A stretch of 64,000 nucleotides of DNA from Alligator mississippiensis (taxonomy: Eukaryota > Chordata > Crocodylia > Alligatoridae). Position numbers and translations under genes: made by a program. The stretch is from assembly GCF_030867095.1 (NCBI RefSeq), contig NC_081824.1, forward strand, positions 393,652,829 through 393,716,828, read 5' to 3'. The notes below the pieces were generated by a model that ran no database searches, had not been told where the DNA came from, and worked only from the letters and a program-made list of their open reading frames with translations. Of this stretch, positions 10,702 through 22,208 are shown piece after piece. Position 1 is the first letter of the stretch, and every line of letters starts with the position of its first letter.

Positions 10702-11574
10702 ATCTGGTCGTTTAAAGTCTGAAAAAAGTTGTCAGCAGCAATATATCAAAAACTACAATCTGGAAAGAGCTTCAGCTACTGTCCAATCTGTATTTGCGTA
10801 TGTTAGAAGTTCTATAAGCTCAGTTGAAAACTGGAAGAGGTGTCTGATTTTTTAAAAATATTTAATTCCGCAATTATCTCTTATCTTCTTCAACTGTTGA
10901 GAACAAGATTGAAAAATTGGTCAGAGTTAATAATTGTTTTCTTTTTTAATATTGTGTCGCTATATAACAATTTGATGACTTTTCAGTTCATGAACTCAGA
11001 ATTATATTTTAAAATCTGATGAATGTGTTCCTCATTCCCATTCCCTATTTGTCTCTTCCCTGGAGTAAATAACTATAGTACGTGCTCACTATTGCAAGAT
11101 TCTTACTGCATTTTAGACAGCAATTGTATAATTTTTAGCCAATTCAGGTCATTTAAAAGAGGCCAGAGACCTTAACACGTGTTTAACTTCTTGCATTTGG
11201 TTAAATTAATACAATTGGGAATATTACATGTTTTAAATTTGGTCAAGTAGTCAAAACACAGGTCAAGTAGTCTGAAAATAAATGTAGTCTTCCCTCCATT
11301 ATGTGCAAATCACCAAGGTAATAGTTCAATAATGAAAAATTTAATAATGCAGAGTTAAAGCTATTCAGTTTTGCCTGTTGCCCTTCCAAAATGTTGAGTT
11401 CAGCAAAACTGAAATTTCTGGAAATCAAAACATAGAGAGTGTTAAGATGCACACAATCATACATGCCCATCCTGTTTCCTCCTTCCACACCTTTTTTCTG
11501 GCAATAGCTAGTAGAAATTAGCCACAAGCACTCAAGCAGTATTTCCTGCATAAATTATAGCAGTATTGGACACT

Positions 11575-11945
11575 AGAAGGATTAGGTGATTCACTTAGTT
11601 GATTCAGATCACTGTCCCAATTTGATTCGGCCAAATCCAAAACTGAAGATTCAATGCTGATTCAGAGAATCAGCGATTCAGCCATAGACACAGCTTTAAT
11701 TGCTTTTTCTACACACCTCAAGGTACCAGGTGCAGCTCATGAATGCTGTAATGGTAGGGTGAGTGAAGCATCCCACAGAAGCACAGGGCAGGGGCCCCAT
11801 GTGCTTGGTGGTGGACCCAGAAGTGGACTGGATGCTGAAATTAAAGGGTCTCCTGATAACGATTCAGATTCAGAAATCTGGACATCAAATCGGGCCAAAT
11901 CTCCACTGGATTGAATCAGCGACTGAAGTTTTGCACAGCCCTAGT
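11575..11945. mobile_element. GATTCAG-rich palindromic repeat (putative MITE)
   Basis: Both ends carry clusters of GATTCAG/CTGATTC words and a related block (TTTGATTCGGCCAAATCC on the left, CAAATCGGGCCAAATCTCC on the right). The middle is unrelated GC-richer sequence. This arrangement suggests a non-autonomous element, but exact inverted termini were not resolved. Confidence 0.4.
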
Positions 11946-11996
11946 CTCTACTTAATCTCTCCAGTATTGGTGAGGGCGTGGAGTCACATTTGGTAG

Positions 11997-12690
11997 TGTC
12001 ACAGGATGGGGTCCCCAGGGATGGCTGTGATACCCTTAGGGCTCCTTGACTGTGCCAATCCTCACCTGCTACGTCTTGCTGTAACTGTAATAGATAGAGA
12101 GGATGCCCTCAAGTTTTCATTTTGGACATGGTCCTGATGGACCCCACTGAACCCTGTGGGTTCTCAGACCCCTTTTGGGTCCTGCTCCAAAATGGATGCC
12201 TCACAGGACACCCTCAGCCTTATGGGCTACATGCATGGCTCCAAACTGCCCCTTTACCATGCCCAAGCCTTGCAGATAACATTCGCACATTGTCCCTCCA
12301 AGGCCTTAGTTTAGCTTGGCCTCCGGTCATTGCTGGGCTTTCCACAGCCCTGTCTGTCTCTCTCTCCCTGCACCCCCTGGTCTGGGCTCTCCAACACCCT
12401 GTCTCTCTCTCTCTGTGCCCCCTGACACTAGGCTTTCTGCACCCCTGTCTCTCTCTGTGCCCCCTGGCACTGGCGTCTTTTCACCCCCTATCACTGCACT
12501 CACACTGGCGCTTGGTCTGTTCATCCCTGAATACTGCATCCAGACTAGCGCTGGGGTCTGTTCATCCCCTATCACTGTGCCCACACTGGCACTGGGGTCC
12601 CCACACTGTAGTGAGCCCCCAAAGAGGCCTCCTCCTTTTCCATTAGCCTCAGCCCAATCCACCAGTTTACAAACAGAAATCAAAATATGA
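11997..12690 (+). mobile_element. partial copy of the 44.2-kb LTR-like family
   Basis: Starts TGTCAC like the element at 44215. It shares the block GCCTTATGGG..ATGCATGGCTCC..ACCATGCCCAAGCCT with GCCTTAGGG..CGTGGCTCC..ACCACGCCCCAAGCCT in that element. It then carries the same kind of C/T-rich degenerate tandem (CTCTGTGCCCCCTGGCACTG units) and the ACACTGGCGCTGGGGTC-type block. The right end is missing. CpG sites of the 44-kb copy are mostly TG or CA here, so this copy is older. Confidence 0.55.
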
Positions 12691-12850
12691 GCCCCCAGGC
12701 TATATCATAATGCAAACATTCAGAGTGTGCTCTGTCCCGTTAAAAGGATTAAATCCCCCCCCCACCCCCAAGCACTAAATGCCTAAAATTAGTTATGATT
12801 AGTTAATGCACAGTAAGGCACATGTAGACACCACTTGGCATTAACTTCAG

Positions 12851-13410
12851 TGCTGGGTCTGTCTAGCCACTAGAGGACTGGCCTAAGCCCTGCCCCAGGG
12901 CTTCTGGCTTACCCTCTCTCCTGTTCCAGGGGTTGGCTGCTCTCTGGCAGCCCCCAGCTGCAGGGTATAAAAGCCAGCAGTCATTCTGGCACACTGCACA
13001 GATGCCTGCTGGAGCCTGTGCACACTCTGGGATTGGATCGGGCCTTGTGTGCCCCCTTGGACAGGCCACAGGCTGCTTTTGTGTACTACCCTATTGTGGA
13101 GTTTTTTCATGTGCAGCAGCACATGTGTACATGCCGACCCAGCTGGCCTGCCAGCTAGCCCCACAATGGATCATCCTCATGCCTCAGCCAGCCCCTTTGC
13201 AGCACATTGATCTGGGTCAACGTGCTGCAGTTGCTCCACTTCATTATGCTACTGGGCCCCCTGCCAGCTGGGGATGCTATGACCTGGCTCAACACACTGC
13301 AGTCCCAGGTGCACTTTCAAACAGCATGCCCAGGAGCAATAAACTCTGTTGCAACAACCACTGAAGTTTATTAGTGCCAGCCTACTGCCACCACCCCAGC
13401 AACACAGCCA
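12851..13410 (+). mobile_element. LTR-like segment with TATA box and poly(A) signal
   Basis: TATAAAAG at 12966-12973 and AATAAA at 13338-13343 are about 370 bp apart, the spacing expected of an LTR promoter and polyadenylation unit. The sequence is GC-richer than its flanks. No paired LTR, primer-binding site or target duplication was found and the ends are approximate. The stretch before it (12790-12835) ends in GGCACATGTAGACACC, the terminus of the MITE family seen at 40-44 kb. Confidence 0.42.
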
Positions 13411-13489
13411 CTGATGCTGCCTCCTGTTCATATTGCTCAGGGAACTCTAGGGCCGGATGCTGGGAGACATGCTCTGGGAGGCAGGGGGG

Positions 13490-13800
13490 AGCGAGGAGGC
13501 ACTTTAATTAGCAAGCTGCACTAATTAAAAGCACCCGAGTGTCATATGTATCAGTGTCCCCCTGCTGAAAAAATAGTGGTGGGGTGCTTTGAAATAAAGC
13601 TTGTTCAACAAACTTTAGTTCAAAATGCCCTTCCGACATTTTTCAGTGTGGGGACACTGATACATGTGATGCTGGAGGCTGCTGGACCATGTTATTTCCA
13701 TGCACCTGCAGACTCACATATTCAAGCCTACTCTGATGTGCTCGATTTACAGTACATCGGAGCAGCCTCCCTACACCTGTATAGGAGCCCCAAGTGTCCA
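13490..13800. mobile_element. foldback element, second family (copy 1)
   Basis: The arms TATCAGTGTCCCC and GGGGACACTGATA face each other across about 110 bp containing CTTGTTCAACAAACTTTAG. The flank GGCACTTTAATTAG, and the block at 13735-13795 (reverse complement GAGGCTGCTCCGATGT), both recur in the copy at 55500-55810. Confidence 0.65.
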
Positions 13801-14514
13801 GTTACTCCTCTGCCCCTACTGCTCACTTCACACTGGAAATCTGCATTGAGTACAAGTGGAATTTATAAGTCTTTGCAGCCTCAACAAAGCTTTGAAGCCA
13901 GCTATTTACACCATGGATTTGTATGAATGGCACTGCCCCAGCAGTGTCAATTTTAAAGCAGCTACAAAAGCTCATCTTAAATCAGTAAGAGAGTTTTCAA
14001 TCTTAAATAGGTTAAATACTAATTCTCAGAAAAAGAATGTTACAATTGAGTTTAACTTGCAAATGTCTACTAAGTACTTGGGCTAGTGGAGGGACCCTTT
14101 TGCTTATCTGGTTTGCACAGTCTTTACTCAGCATGTCAGCATGCTTTTAGTAGTTAAAGACTATATTCTGCCATTCTGTCCCATGTGAAGTGGGGGTGCC
14201 TTACTTTTCTATTAATTTCGTTGGATTCAGTGGTGCTACAGAAATTATGCTTAGTGTGTCAGACATATTCCTGTTGTAGAACATGTGCAAAGGGACTAAA
14301 TAGAAGCCATATCTGCAAAGAAAACAGCACGCATGTTGATACTAGTTATGCTGCTTAATGCACTTCTGGAAGGTGTTCAGACACCGTGGTGTGGAGGACA
14401 GCATAACATAAGGAAGATAAAACTGTTGGGGATTCCTCTGCTGAAAAGAGCTCTCAGAAGTAGATGAGAGAGAAATGAGCTTTTATGCCAGCCCTTTCCT
14501 AAGCCAGTCAGGTA

Positions 14515-14517
<3 letters not shown>

Positions 14518-14578
<61 letters not shown>
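14518..14578. repeat. (TA)20(CA)10 microsatellite
   Basis: About 40 bases of TA followed directly by about 20 bases of CA. Likely length-polymorphic. Confidence 0.97.
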
Positions 14579-15180
14579 GAAGGAGAGAGAGCTTAGAATT
14601 GAAACTTCCTTTTGTAGTTAGCCAGTCAGATTTCCCAATGCCTTGCAGAAATCCCCGCCAAATTTTCCTGAAAAAAATATTTCCTGAACCAAATGACATA
14701 CGCGACATTGTGGGCAGAAGCTAGAGGTGACTGTCGAATTTGGGTTATTTTTAATGGAAATCTAGTTTCATGCTTATGGTATAGCTGAACTATGCTTAGT
14801 GTTGGATTGCTTTGCTTTTCCTTTGCCTTAAACCTTGTAAAAAGGATTTTATGATGTGGCTGCTTCAAACAGCAAGAGGCTGCACTAAATGATAAAAGAA
14901 GTCCCTTACAGTCTTGTGTTCTTACTTGCCATTTGAGAGCAACAGTGCTTACATTCATTTGGCACTCAGTAATCAGAGTCTAATGTCTCTATATAATTTG
15001 TTGCTTTCCCAGACATCTAAATCATCAGTATGCATGTATTCCAAATACAATTGTAAAATCACAATGAAATATTAACAAAATAATTGTGCTAAAGCAACTT
15101 ATCAATTATACAAGTATCTACTGTTAAAAGGCGAAGAAAATGTACTTTTTCCAAGTTCCAGAAAGGCTAGGGTAGGATAC

Positions 15181-15221
15181 ATTATATATATATAATGTAT
15201 ACAATGTATATATATATATCC
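15181..15221. repeat. TA-rich palindromic microsatellite
   Basis: ATTATATATATATAATGTAT followed by a second TATA run. Self-complementary in part. Confidence 0.85.
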
Positions 15222-15718
15222 CATTTTGGGTAGTTTAATTTTGTTAAATTGTGGCTCTTTTCCTTGGTCTGTTGAAGAATGTCACAGCCTCTGAATGTAT
15301 TATTAATAACATTTACCCGGAATCATCAGCAATTATTACTCCCCCCACCCCCACCCCATCCTAAAAAATGAAGGACATGATGTTTTAGTACATCTAAAGG
15401 AGGAGATAAAAAAAGAAGTCTACCAAGTGGTGGGTGAGCTGGCTGCATGGAGTTCTCTACTTTTTGTGTCCTGGCAGACCTGTGGAACCTTTTAGCTTGC
15501 CTATAACCACTGGAAAAACATTGTTTTTGAAAGGCCAGTGGGAATTAGTACACGTTGAAGTGCTGATCTTTTGTTTTGTGAGTTTGCCATCTGACCCTTT
15601 GTTGTCATTTGCACAATTCCATAAAGGACCCTAAAAAGCAAAATGTCTTTAACTTGTAAATCAACACTGTAACAGTTTTCAGATAACCTTTGATCTCTGC
15701 CTTTGCAATGTGTTACAG

Positions 15719-15816
15719 AAAACAAGCATGAAATTGCCAAGTCCTCCTTGTTAGAACTTTGGAAAAAAAATGCTACCGATATTAAGTCTCCTAAGCAGAA
15801 AAGAACAACTACTAAG
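15719..15816 (+). CDS. weak candidate internal exon, unidentified
   Basis: Preceded by a pyrimidine-rich tract ending TGTTACAG and followed by AAG|gtttgt. Between them one frame is open for 32 codons: it begins NKHEIAKSSLLELWKKN and ends in a basic run, SPKQKRTTTK. It starts with two bases of a split codon and ends in phase 0. I do not recognise the protein. An open run of this length is common by chance in this DNA, so support is only the combination of acceptor, donor, protein-like composition and the phase match with the segment at 18114. Confidence 0.28.
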
Positions 15817-16465
15817 GTTTGTACGGATTATTTTTGAAGGACATTGAAAAGGAAGCTGCTTGTTTGAGGATAAGCCTCCCCTCCCCACCCTTTTACTTCA
15901 ACTCAGAAGACAATCTCATGTGAAAATTATGGTCACTTTTTCTGACTTAACTTAAAAGCAAATCAACAGTTTACAGACTGTGGATTGCTAATTTCCAACA
16001 TCATTTTAAACCATTCATATCAAATTTTAAACAAATCTGAAATAGTTTCCAATTGTTAAGTGGCCTAAGAATATTTGCATATATAATTTGCATACTGCAA
16101 CATTTCATTTTGGCCCTTAAAGGAGAGAACCAGTGGGGAACATCTATGGATTTTAGTGGGTGTGCCCTCTCCCACAGCATAAGCAGAATGCAATAGTTAT
16201 AGGATGTGCTCAGTAGCTGCATAGGAAATACCCCTTGTTGATAAACCACCTGGCAGATCACACCCTCTGGGAGTCCAGCCAATTAAGGTATAGAAATAGG
16301 AGAGAAAGGTTATAAATATAGCCTAAATAGTTAGTGACTGACTGAGGTATTTTTGTTGTAAGTACTAGAGCTTAGTACCTGTACCTCTTTGGATACAAGT
16401 GAGCATGATTCCAGCTTCACTTATTTGGAACTGATTCTCTTAGGATATAGTATTTGGTTAACTGC

Positions 16466-16630
16466 CAAGATCCACTTTTTCTTTGAACAAAATGAAACAC
16501 CACTATATATCTATTTATATATTTGTAATGTTTCATTTTATCATGGAAAAATGTGGATTTTGGATTATATTTTTAAATCTAAAAATTGGGGATTTTTTTT
16601 TTTTATTATCAGAGAAAAACAGGATCCCTG
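16466..16630. mobile_element. foldback repeat copy with shortened left arm
   Basis: The left arm is reduced to GATCCACTTTTTCTTTG.. AAAATGAAACACCACTATA. The loop is TATATCTATTTATATAT. The right arm is nearly complete (TTTATCATGGAAAAATGTGG, TCTAAAAATTGGGGA, CAGAGAAAAACAGGATCCCTG). Confidence 0.75.
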
Positions 16631-18113
16631 TTTCTAAGCACTGGGGAAGGGCATTTCAAGAACCTAAACACCTTACAGTAAGCTGCCAAGTTCACTGTTT
16701 TCAATTGGGACTCTGCCTTGGATAAAGAAAGAGCAGAAGAAGAGCTGGTGAGATGGAGTTTTTATATAAGTTAGTTAGGGTGATGGGGAGAAGACAGTGT
16801 CCTAGGGAGTGCCCTAGAGAGACCTAAGAAATTATTATTTTATTAAGTTAATCACTATACTACTTTACACACAAAATATTGATTTCTGCCTCATCTGTTA
16901 CTCAATACTTGTCCGATACTGACCTGAGAAACAGGATGTTTTGCTGAAATTAGTCCCAACATATCAAACGGTGTCACGTAACTGTGGATCTTTTGGAGTT
17001 GAGCCATATGAGGTCTCAAATGTTTGGGACCAGCTTTCCTCTTAGCAGGGGTAATATGTAACCCACTTTATCAAAGTAATTTGAAGTCTGCCATGTCTGA
17101 CAATTAACAAAAGATATTAATTGTTATATTTCTCAAGTTTAGACCAAGCTCTAATTATTTATACTTTCAGCTGTGGACTCCCCGATACAGTCCTTTCTGG
17201 GTGAGGCAACAAGACAGTTTTCATACATACAATTGTTTTGTTGTGTGATTGCTTTTTCTTTGGCCTATCACATACATAGACACTCACAAATAACATTCTT
17301 TCATGGTAACAGGTACTGTATAGTTCATTAACTTTTTTTTTATAAAGATGAAAACTCACTTCCTTAAGTACTTAACTGTTAACTTGTTTGCATTGGCATC
17401 AGCCGTGTGTTTGCATCAGTCAAGCCCAGCCCACACAGTTACCTTCTTTTCTTGATTGTTAATTAATGAGAAATTGATGCAAATCATTAGGTCTTGCTGC
17501 GTGCTTTTAACTGGATACAGTTTTTATTGTTTAGCATGCATGTTTGATCTTTCTGAAGAGTTATTTTTTAAACCATGAAATTGGGATAACAAGGAGTTCA
17601 GAATAAAAAGTCTGGGGAGCAGGGGGTGACTATTCTAATCAGATAGTAATTCAAATTTACAAATCTTCTAATTAGCTTCTAATCACTTCAAGCCAGATTG
17701 TGTCTTGAATGCGCAGGCTTACACTGGGATCTCTGTGGAGTCACAGCAGTTCCCTAGCATACATGGGGACAATGCAGTCTGCACCGTTCTACAGGACATG
17801 ATTCAGCATATATGCACCCTTACTTGTTCATGGTTACTTTTGTTGTACCTGCTATTTCCAACACCCTCCTTAAAAGACTTTCAGCCTCCCAACTGCTGCT
17901 ACCCTGGCAGCTTTGTCCATGATACCACTCGAATTCCTCTCCTTTCACTTATAAACGAACACAGAAAATTCTAAAGGGCCAATGCTAAACTGGCTTATAA
18001 ACCACTGTTCATTTTTGAGATGTGAGGAAGTAGGGGAGAACCCAAATGTAAAAACATTTTTTACAAGACGAGAGGAATTGAGAGACAGCTGTTCCTTTCC
18101 TTTTCAATTACAG

Positions 18114-18182
18114 AGAATTTCCTATATCCCTGAGCAAATTGCTACTGTGGTTAATTACCATCTTGGTTTGAAAAAAAAATGA
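18114..18182 (+). CDS. weak candidate terminal exon, unidentified
   Basis: The tract CCTTTCCTTTTCAATTACAG is a strong acceptor. The following 22 codons (RISYIPEQIATVVNYHLGL and three lysines) run to TGA in phase 0, which fits the phase-0 end of the candidate exon at 15719-15816. No AATAAA lies close downstream and the frame is short, so this may be coincidence. Confidence 0.25.
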   Translation, partial: RISYIPEQIATVVNYHLGLKKK

Positions 18183-18479
18183 ACCTTATTTCTTGTCTGA
18201 ATTGCCAATTTTAAGTCCATGGAGTTATCTTATCCAAAGACAAAGAACGAGTGATGCAGGAAGATAGTGAAAAGGTTGTAAAGAAAAATGTAGCTTTTCA
18301 TACTTAATCAAAATTGCCCAGTAACTTCATTGTGCCTTTGATGCCTTTGATAGACCACTCAGCTATCTCCTTCAGTGGCCTTTTGCTCATCTTTTAAGAG
18401 GAAACACAGTCCCAGCAAGAAATACATTTCTCTGGGATGCCCTGTGCAGTATGGAGAGCCTGAGGAAGCTTCAGTACTG

Positions 18480-19390
18480 AAAGAAAGAAGAGAAATGTGG
18501 GGGCAGGATGGACCTGAAGAGGTCATCTAAGCTACTTCCCTCCTGTGTAGCAGGATTGATTGTACCTAGACCATCCATGACAGATGATCTTAGAAAATTA
18601 CCGGTGATGGGAATTCTATGGAGTCTCGCAGAGTAACCTGTTCCCCACCTAATAATCTATATAGTTAGCAAGTTTTCAATAATATCTAACTTAAATATCC
18701 ATTGCTGAAAATTAAGACCATTTAATCTTGGAAAGCATCAAGAAAGAATAAGTAATTTCTTTATAACCATTTTGTTACATATTTAACAAATTGTCATTCT
18801 CATAACCCCACCTCCCTCACACCCATGTCTTCTGCTTTCTAGGCTAAACAAGCCCCTGTACTTCAGCTGTTCCTCATAGGTCATGTTTTCTAAATCTCTC
18901 TAATATGTCTAAATCTGTTTCCAACATTTGACACATTACTGCAACTCAGAACTAAGCACTTGGTACAAATAAGGCATGTCTGTTAATATTTCTTTAAATC
19001 ACATTGTCCTTTTTATGTAATAGTCTTGTATTAATGACTCAAGTTCATTATGTGTTGCATTAAAAAGATTACAGATCATTTCTGTAGTACTGACACTTGC
19101 TCAGTGGCTTATCAATTATTTATATTTGTGTATTTGCATTTTTATTTCTAAGTATATAGTTTGTATATTTTAAATTAATTTTAACATATTAATTTCAGAA
19201 CATTTTTCCAATTGATCAGGACCACGTTAAATTCAAATCCTGTCCTCTGAAGTGCTTTCAGTGCTTTTCATCTTAGTCATCCATAAATTTCATAAGTATA
19301 CTCACTATTCCAGCATCCAGGTTATTAAAGAAAATGCTGAATAATGCCAGATTGGGACAGACCCATGCTGAACCTAATTTGGTATGTATA
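18480..19390 (-). mobile_element. ancient CR1-type LINE 3' region
   Basis: Written on the plus strand, blocks appear in the order seen in reverse-complemented sauropsid CR1 tails: GACCTGAAGAGGTCATCTAA, CTAGACCATCCATGACAG, AATTACCGGTGATGGGAATT, AACAAGCCCCTGTACTTCAG, CTCATAGGTCATGTTTTCTA and, near 19340, AATGCCAGATTGGGACAGAC. Divergence is high and there are gaps, so this is an old copy. Confidence 0.6.
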
Positions 19391-19608
19391 CTTGGTTTAA
19401 AAGAAAACTATTTATAAAAGCTCTTCTAATTTTTTTAATTAGTTGAATAGCCACCTTATGACAATTTTCACCTAAACTATATTTCCCTAGTTGGAACATA
19501 AAAATATAATGTAGGTCTCTACCTTACTAGAGTCAACAACAACTGCTATATTATAGAAGATTTGTTCTTGATGTTCAACTTCATTTTTGTAACTACCATA
19601 TTTAACTG

Positions 19609-20110
19609 AATTCAAGATGACTTTGAATTTAAAGCCACCTCCCCAGTAATTAGATTCTTTATATGAACAATTATACATTTCTTATAATTAACCACATACA
19701 GAATCTAGTTAGTGGAAAGTCATCTTGAATTAGTCCCCCTTGCTACTGTGTCAGGGAAAGCAATAGTGGGAGGTAAGGAGCCAGACCCCTGCCCCTTGCT
19801 CCCCTCTGCCTTCCCCCCTGTGCTCATGCCTATCCCCCCTGAGGATGACCCCTTCCCCAAACCATGCACCCCCTGATGCCTGCCTCTCCATGCCTGTACC
19901 TGCCTGTCTGCCCCTTGCCCCTGTGCCTGTGCCTGTGCCTACCCACACCCTCCCTGACTCCCTGACTTTCTGCCCCCACCCACAGCCTGCCTCTCCCACC
20001 CCCTGTCTCCTCTAGCCCCTGATCCCCCTTTCATGTCTGCCTCCTCCATGCCTGTAGCCCCACTCCCTGCCCACACCCTCTTACCTTTTGCTGCCACTCT
20101 GTTCTGCTGG
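19609..20110. mobile_element. element with 16-bp perfect inverted repeat and C-rich tail
   Basis: AATTCAAGATGACTTT (19609-19624) and its exact complement AAAGTCATCTTGAATT (19716-19731) are separated by 91 bp. A C-rich degenerate repeat (CCTGTGCCTG, CCTGCCCC words) follows to about 20110. It looks like a recurrent genomic repeat rather than coding sequence; the family is not identified. Confidence 0.5.
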
Positions 20111-20387
20111 GGCACTCAGCAATAATGCAGCCCCAGCCCAGCCCCAACCCCGCCTGGCCAGGGAGAGGCAGAGGTAGCTTCTCAGCAAAGTTGGGGTTGA
20201 AGGGACAGGAACTTGAGCAGAAGGGGGCATATTAGGTGGAATTTAATACAGCATTTAAACAAATATAAGCAGGTTTAGACATTTTGCAAATTATGTAGAG
20301 GAGATAAACAGCATGTGCATTTGAAGGAAGCACATTATAATTACAAACTTTATTGGACAATTTCACAGAATACCAATTTGTTTTCGC

Positions 20388-21262
20388 TTAAATGCTTTCC
20401 ATGGTTGGTAATATTTCTTGATCATTTGTCTGAGTAATTTGCATTTTCAGGTTGTCAAATGATTTCATTCTGGGCATTGCAATATATAGCTGTCCGTGTC
20501 CAAACACTGGCTGTAATAAACACCTATTGTGTCAAATGTTTGACTGGCTTTTGTTGATAGTCATTGAAAAATGCTACTCTGATAGTAAATTGCCCCCCGT
20601 GTATCTTAAGAGGTAGAACTGTGTCTGGTAGGCATGCCTCTTGGCAAAACAATATGTTTTCCAGTAGTGTCTCCTGTTGTTATTGCTAAGATTTTAGTTT
20701 TGCCTGTGGAAAGGCAAACCTCTTAGTGACAAACAGTTGGGAAACTCAGGCAGATATTGGATTCCATTGTTTATTAGGTACATTATCCATGCTTAAGTAT
20801 ACTCTTTCTTCTCCAATAATTCTGGCAATTTTGTCCTCATTTATAACATCACAATGTGGACTTGGGGCAAAGAATCACAAAATTTGAATAGAGGTGATAG
20901 CATGCTCTGAAAAGTCATTGCCATAAACCTTGTATTAAGATGCAGTTTTCTGGTACTCTAATAACATCAGAGAATTCTCCATATGTAGGGTTGGTTCCTT
21001 ATTCATTCCTCTTGAAATAAGTGGCAAATTAATTGGGTCTGGATGTTGCTGTCATGTTACTGTGTAGTTATAGTGGAGTTCAGTATTTGAAAATGTCTCC
21101 ACAATGGTAATGTATTAAGACTGTTCTCAAATAGATGTGGGTGATCTATGAGAAGCAACAGGAAAAACCTGCCTGAAAGTCCCTCCTAAAACCATGCCTT
21201 TCCCTCTGAATGGAATGTCAGTGTTCACATACAGGAATTGGTCAAGGCATGAAGCCAACGTT
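20388..21262 (-). pseudogene. Helitron Pif1-type helicase relic
   Basis: Minus-strand pieces in correct order match the helicase domain of Helitron transposases. From 21262: LASCLDQFLYVNTDIPF, then GKGMVLGGTFRQVFPV (the Walker B region, normally GGDFRQ; the acidic residue is T here). Near 20870: FAPSPHCDVINEDKI and ERVYLSMDNV. Near 20780: IQYLPEFPNCLSLRGL. Near 20610: LPLKIHGGQFTIRVAFF, then after a one-base shift MTINKSQ, an in-frame TGA, and PVFGHGQLYIAMPRMKSF, with TAA at 20388-20390. Several stops and frameshifts make it inactive. The Rep/HUH nuclease part is absent. The upstream boundary abuts a CR1 fragment. Helitrons move by rolling circle and commonly capture DNA. Confidence 0.85.
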
Positions 21263-21280
21263 TGTTCTAGTTAGGTGGCA

Positions 21281-22095
21281 TTAGTGTGTCAGGTGAAAAT
21301 CAGGCAGAGATCTGTTTTGCATAAGTCTCACAGTGGACTGAAGCCCAATATGGTGTGCCAGCTTGCTGGGTATAGTAGGTACTATATTTGCCCTTTTCCT
21401 GTCCCTTAAAACCTCACTCATCTTCCAGGAGTTCTTTGCTAATAGATCAGAAATTGCTTTGGTTTTAAGTTCTTTAAGTTCAGCAGGGTAAATGTTATCA
21501 GACTTTGCTCCTCTGAAAATATCCAGCTTTTCTAACTTCTTCTTTTTGGCTTGTATCCTACCTGTTCTGTCTTTCCCCCCAAAAAAACCAAACAAACAAA
21601 CCTTTTTTTAAGCTGTAATTGTGTTAAAAAAATGTTTCTCAATTAACCATGTCATTTTCCGCCCCATCTTTCCTCTGAAGTAATGGGACCTGTATTCTCC
21701 TTTGCCTTCCCTTCTTCTAATATATGTATAGAACCTTTTTCTCATTGTCGTTTATATTTGTTACTGATTATGCCTTATTTTACATCTTAGACTAGATCTT
21801 GTACCTATACTTTCATTACCTTTTTATTGACAAGCTTATCGATGTGTCCTTTTTTATTTGCCTTTTTATTCTGTTCTATGTTGGTGTCAGGTCATCAACA
21901 AACTCCTGATGCACCCACGTTGGTATCTTACTATATTTCTTGTATTTCCTCCACATCAGTTTGCCACTGTGCTTTGTCTCTTTTAGAAACTGTCAACTAT
22001 CCCAGATGTTCCCATCCTCTTATAATTTCTACCTGTCAGACGTTCTCTACATATTGCTTAACTTTCTTTAACTCCTTCTCCTTGAAATCTATGGG
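21281..22095 (-). pseudogene. CR1-type LINE ORF2 relic (linker and start of RT)
   Basis: Minus-strand reading of 21595-21281 gives EKLDIFRGAKSDNIYPAELK.., then LLAKNSWKMSEVLRDRKRAN and IVPT: the start of the CR1 reverse transcriptase domain, where the family has DNIHP, NSW..GEVP.DW..AN. The DNA at 21650-22095 corresponds, in reverse complement, to the endonuclease-RT linker of sauropsid CR1 elements (for example CTTGAAATCTA at its far end and AACTATCCCAGATGTTCCC). The catalytic RT core is missing and the frame is broken upstream. Confidence 0.72.
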
Positions 22096-22170
22096 TGCAT
22101 CTAGACGAGCACGCATATGCCTCTTTCCCTGTCTCAAACCCATTTGAGGTGGGGAAAGAGGTATGTGCAG
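22093..22170. repeat. palindromic fragment with MITE-like terminus
   Basis: GGGTGCATCTAGACGAGC resembles the terminus of the 40-44 kb MITEs. The arms GCATATGCCTCTTTCCC (from 22113) and GGGAAAGAGGTATGTGC (ending 22168) pair imperfectly around a small loop. Confidence 0.6.
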
Positions 22171-22208
22171 GAATGAAAAAATGTTTCCAGTGAGGAGGCT
22201 CAGTGGGG

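Larger units (their letters stand above)
14100..15430. other. no gene recognised apart from microsatellites
   Basis: AT-rich unique sequence. A (TA)n(CA)n microsatellite and a TATA palindrome are listed separately. Minus-strand frames at 14377-14958 partly translate the microsatellite. Confidence 0.6.

Noticed and set aside
12122..12690. 174- and 124-codon plus-strand frames
   Set aside because: They translate the C/T-rich tandem core of the LTR-like family.
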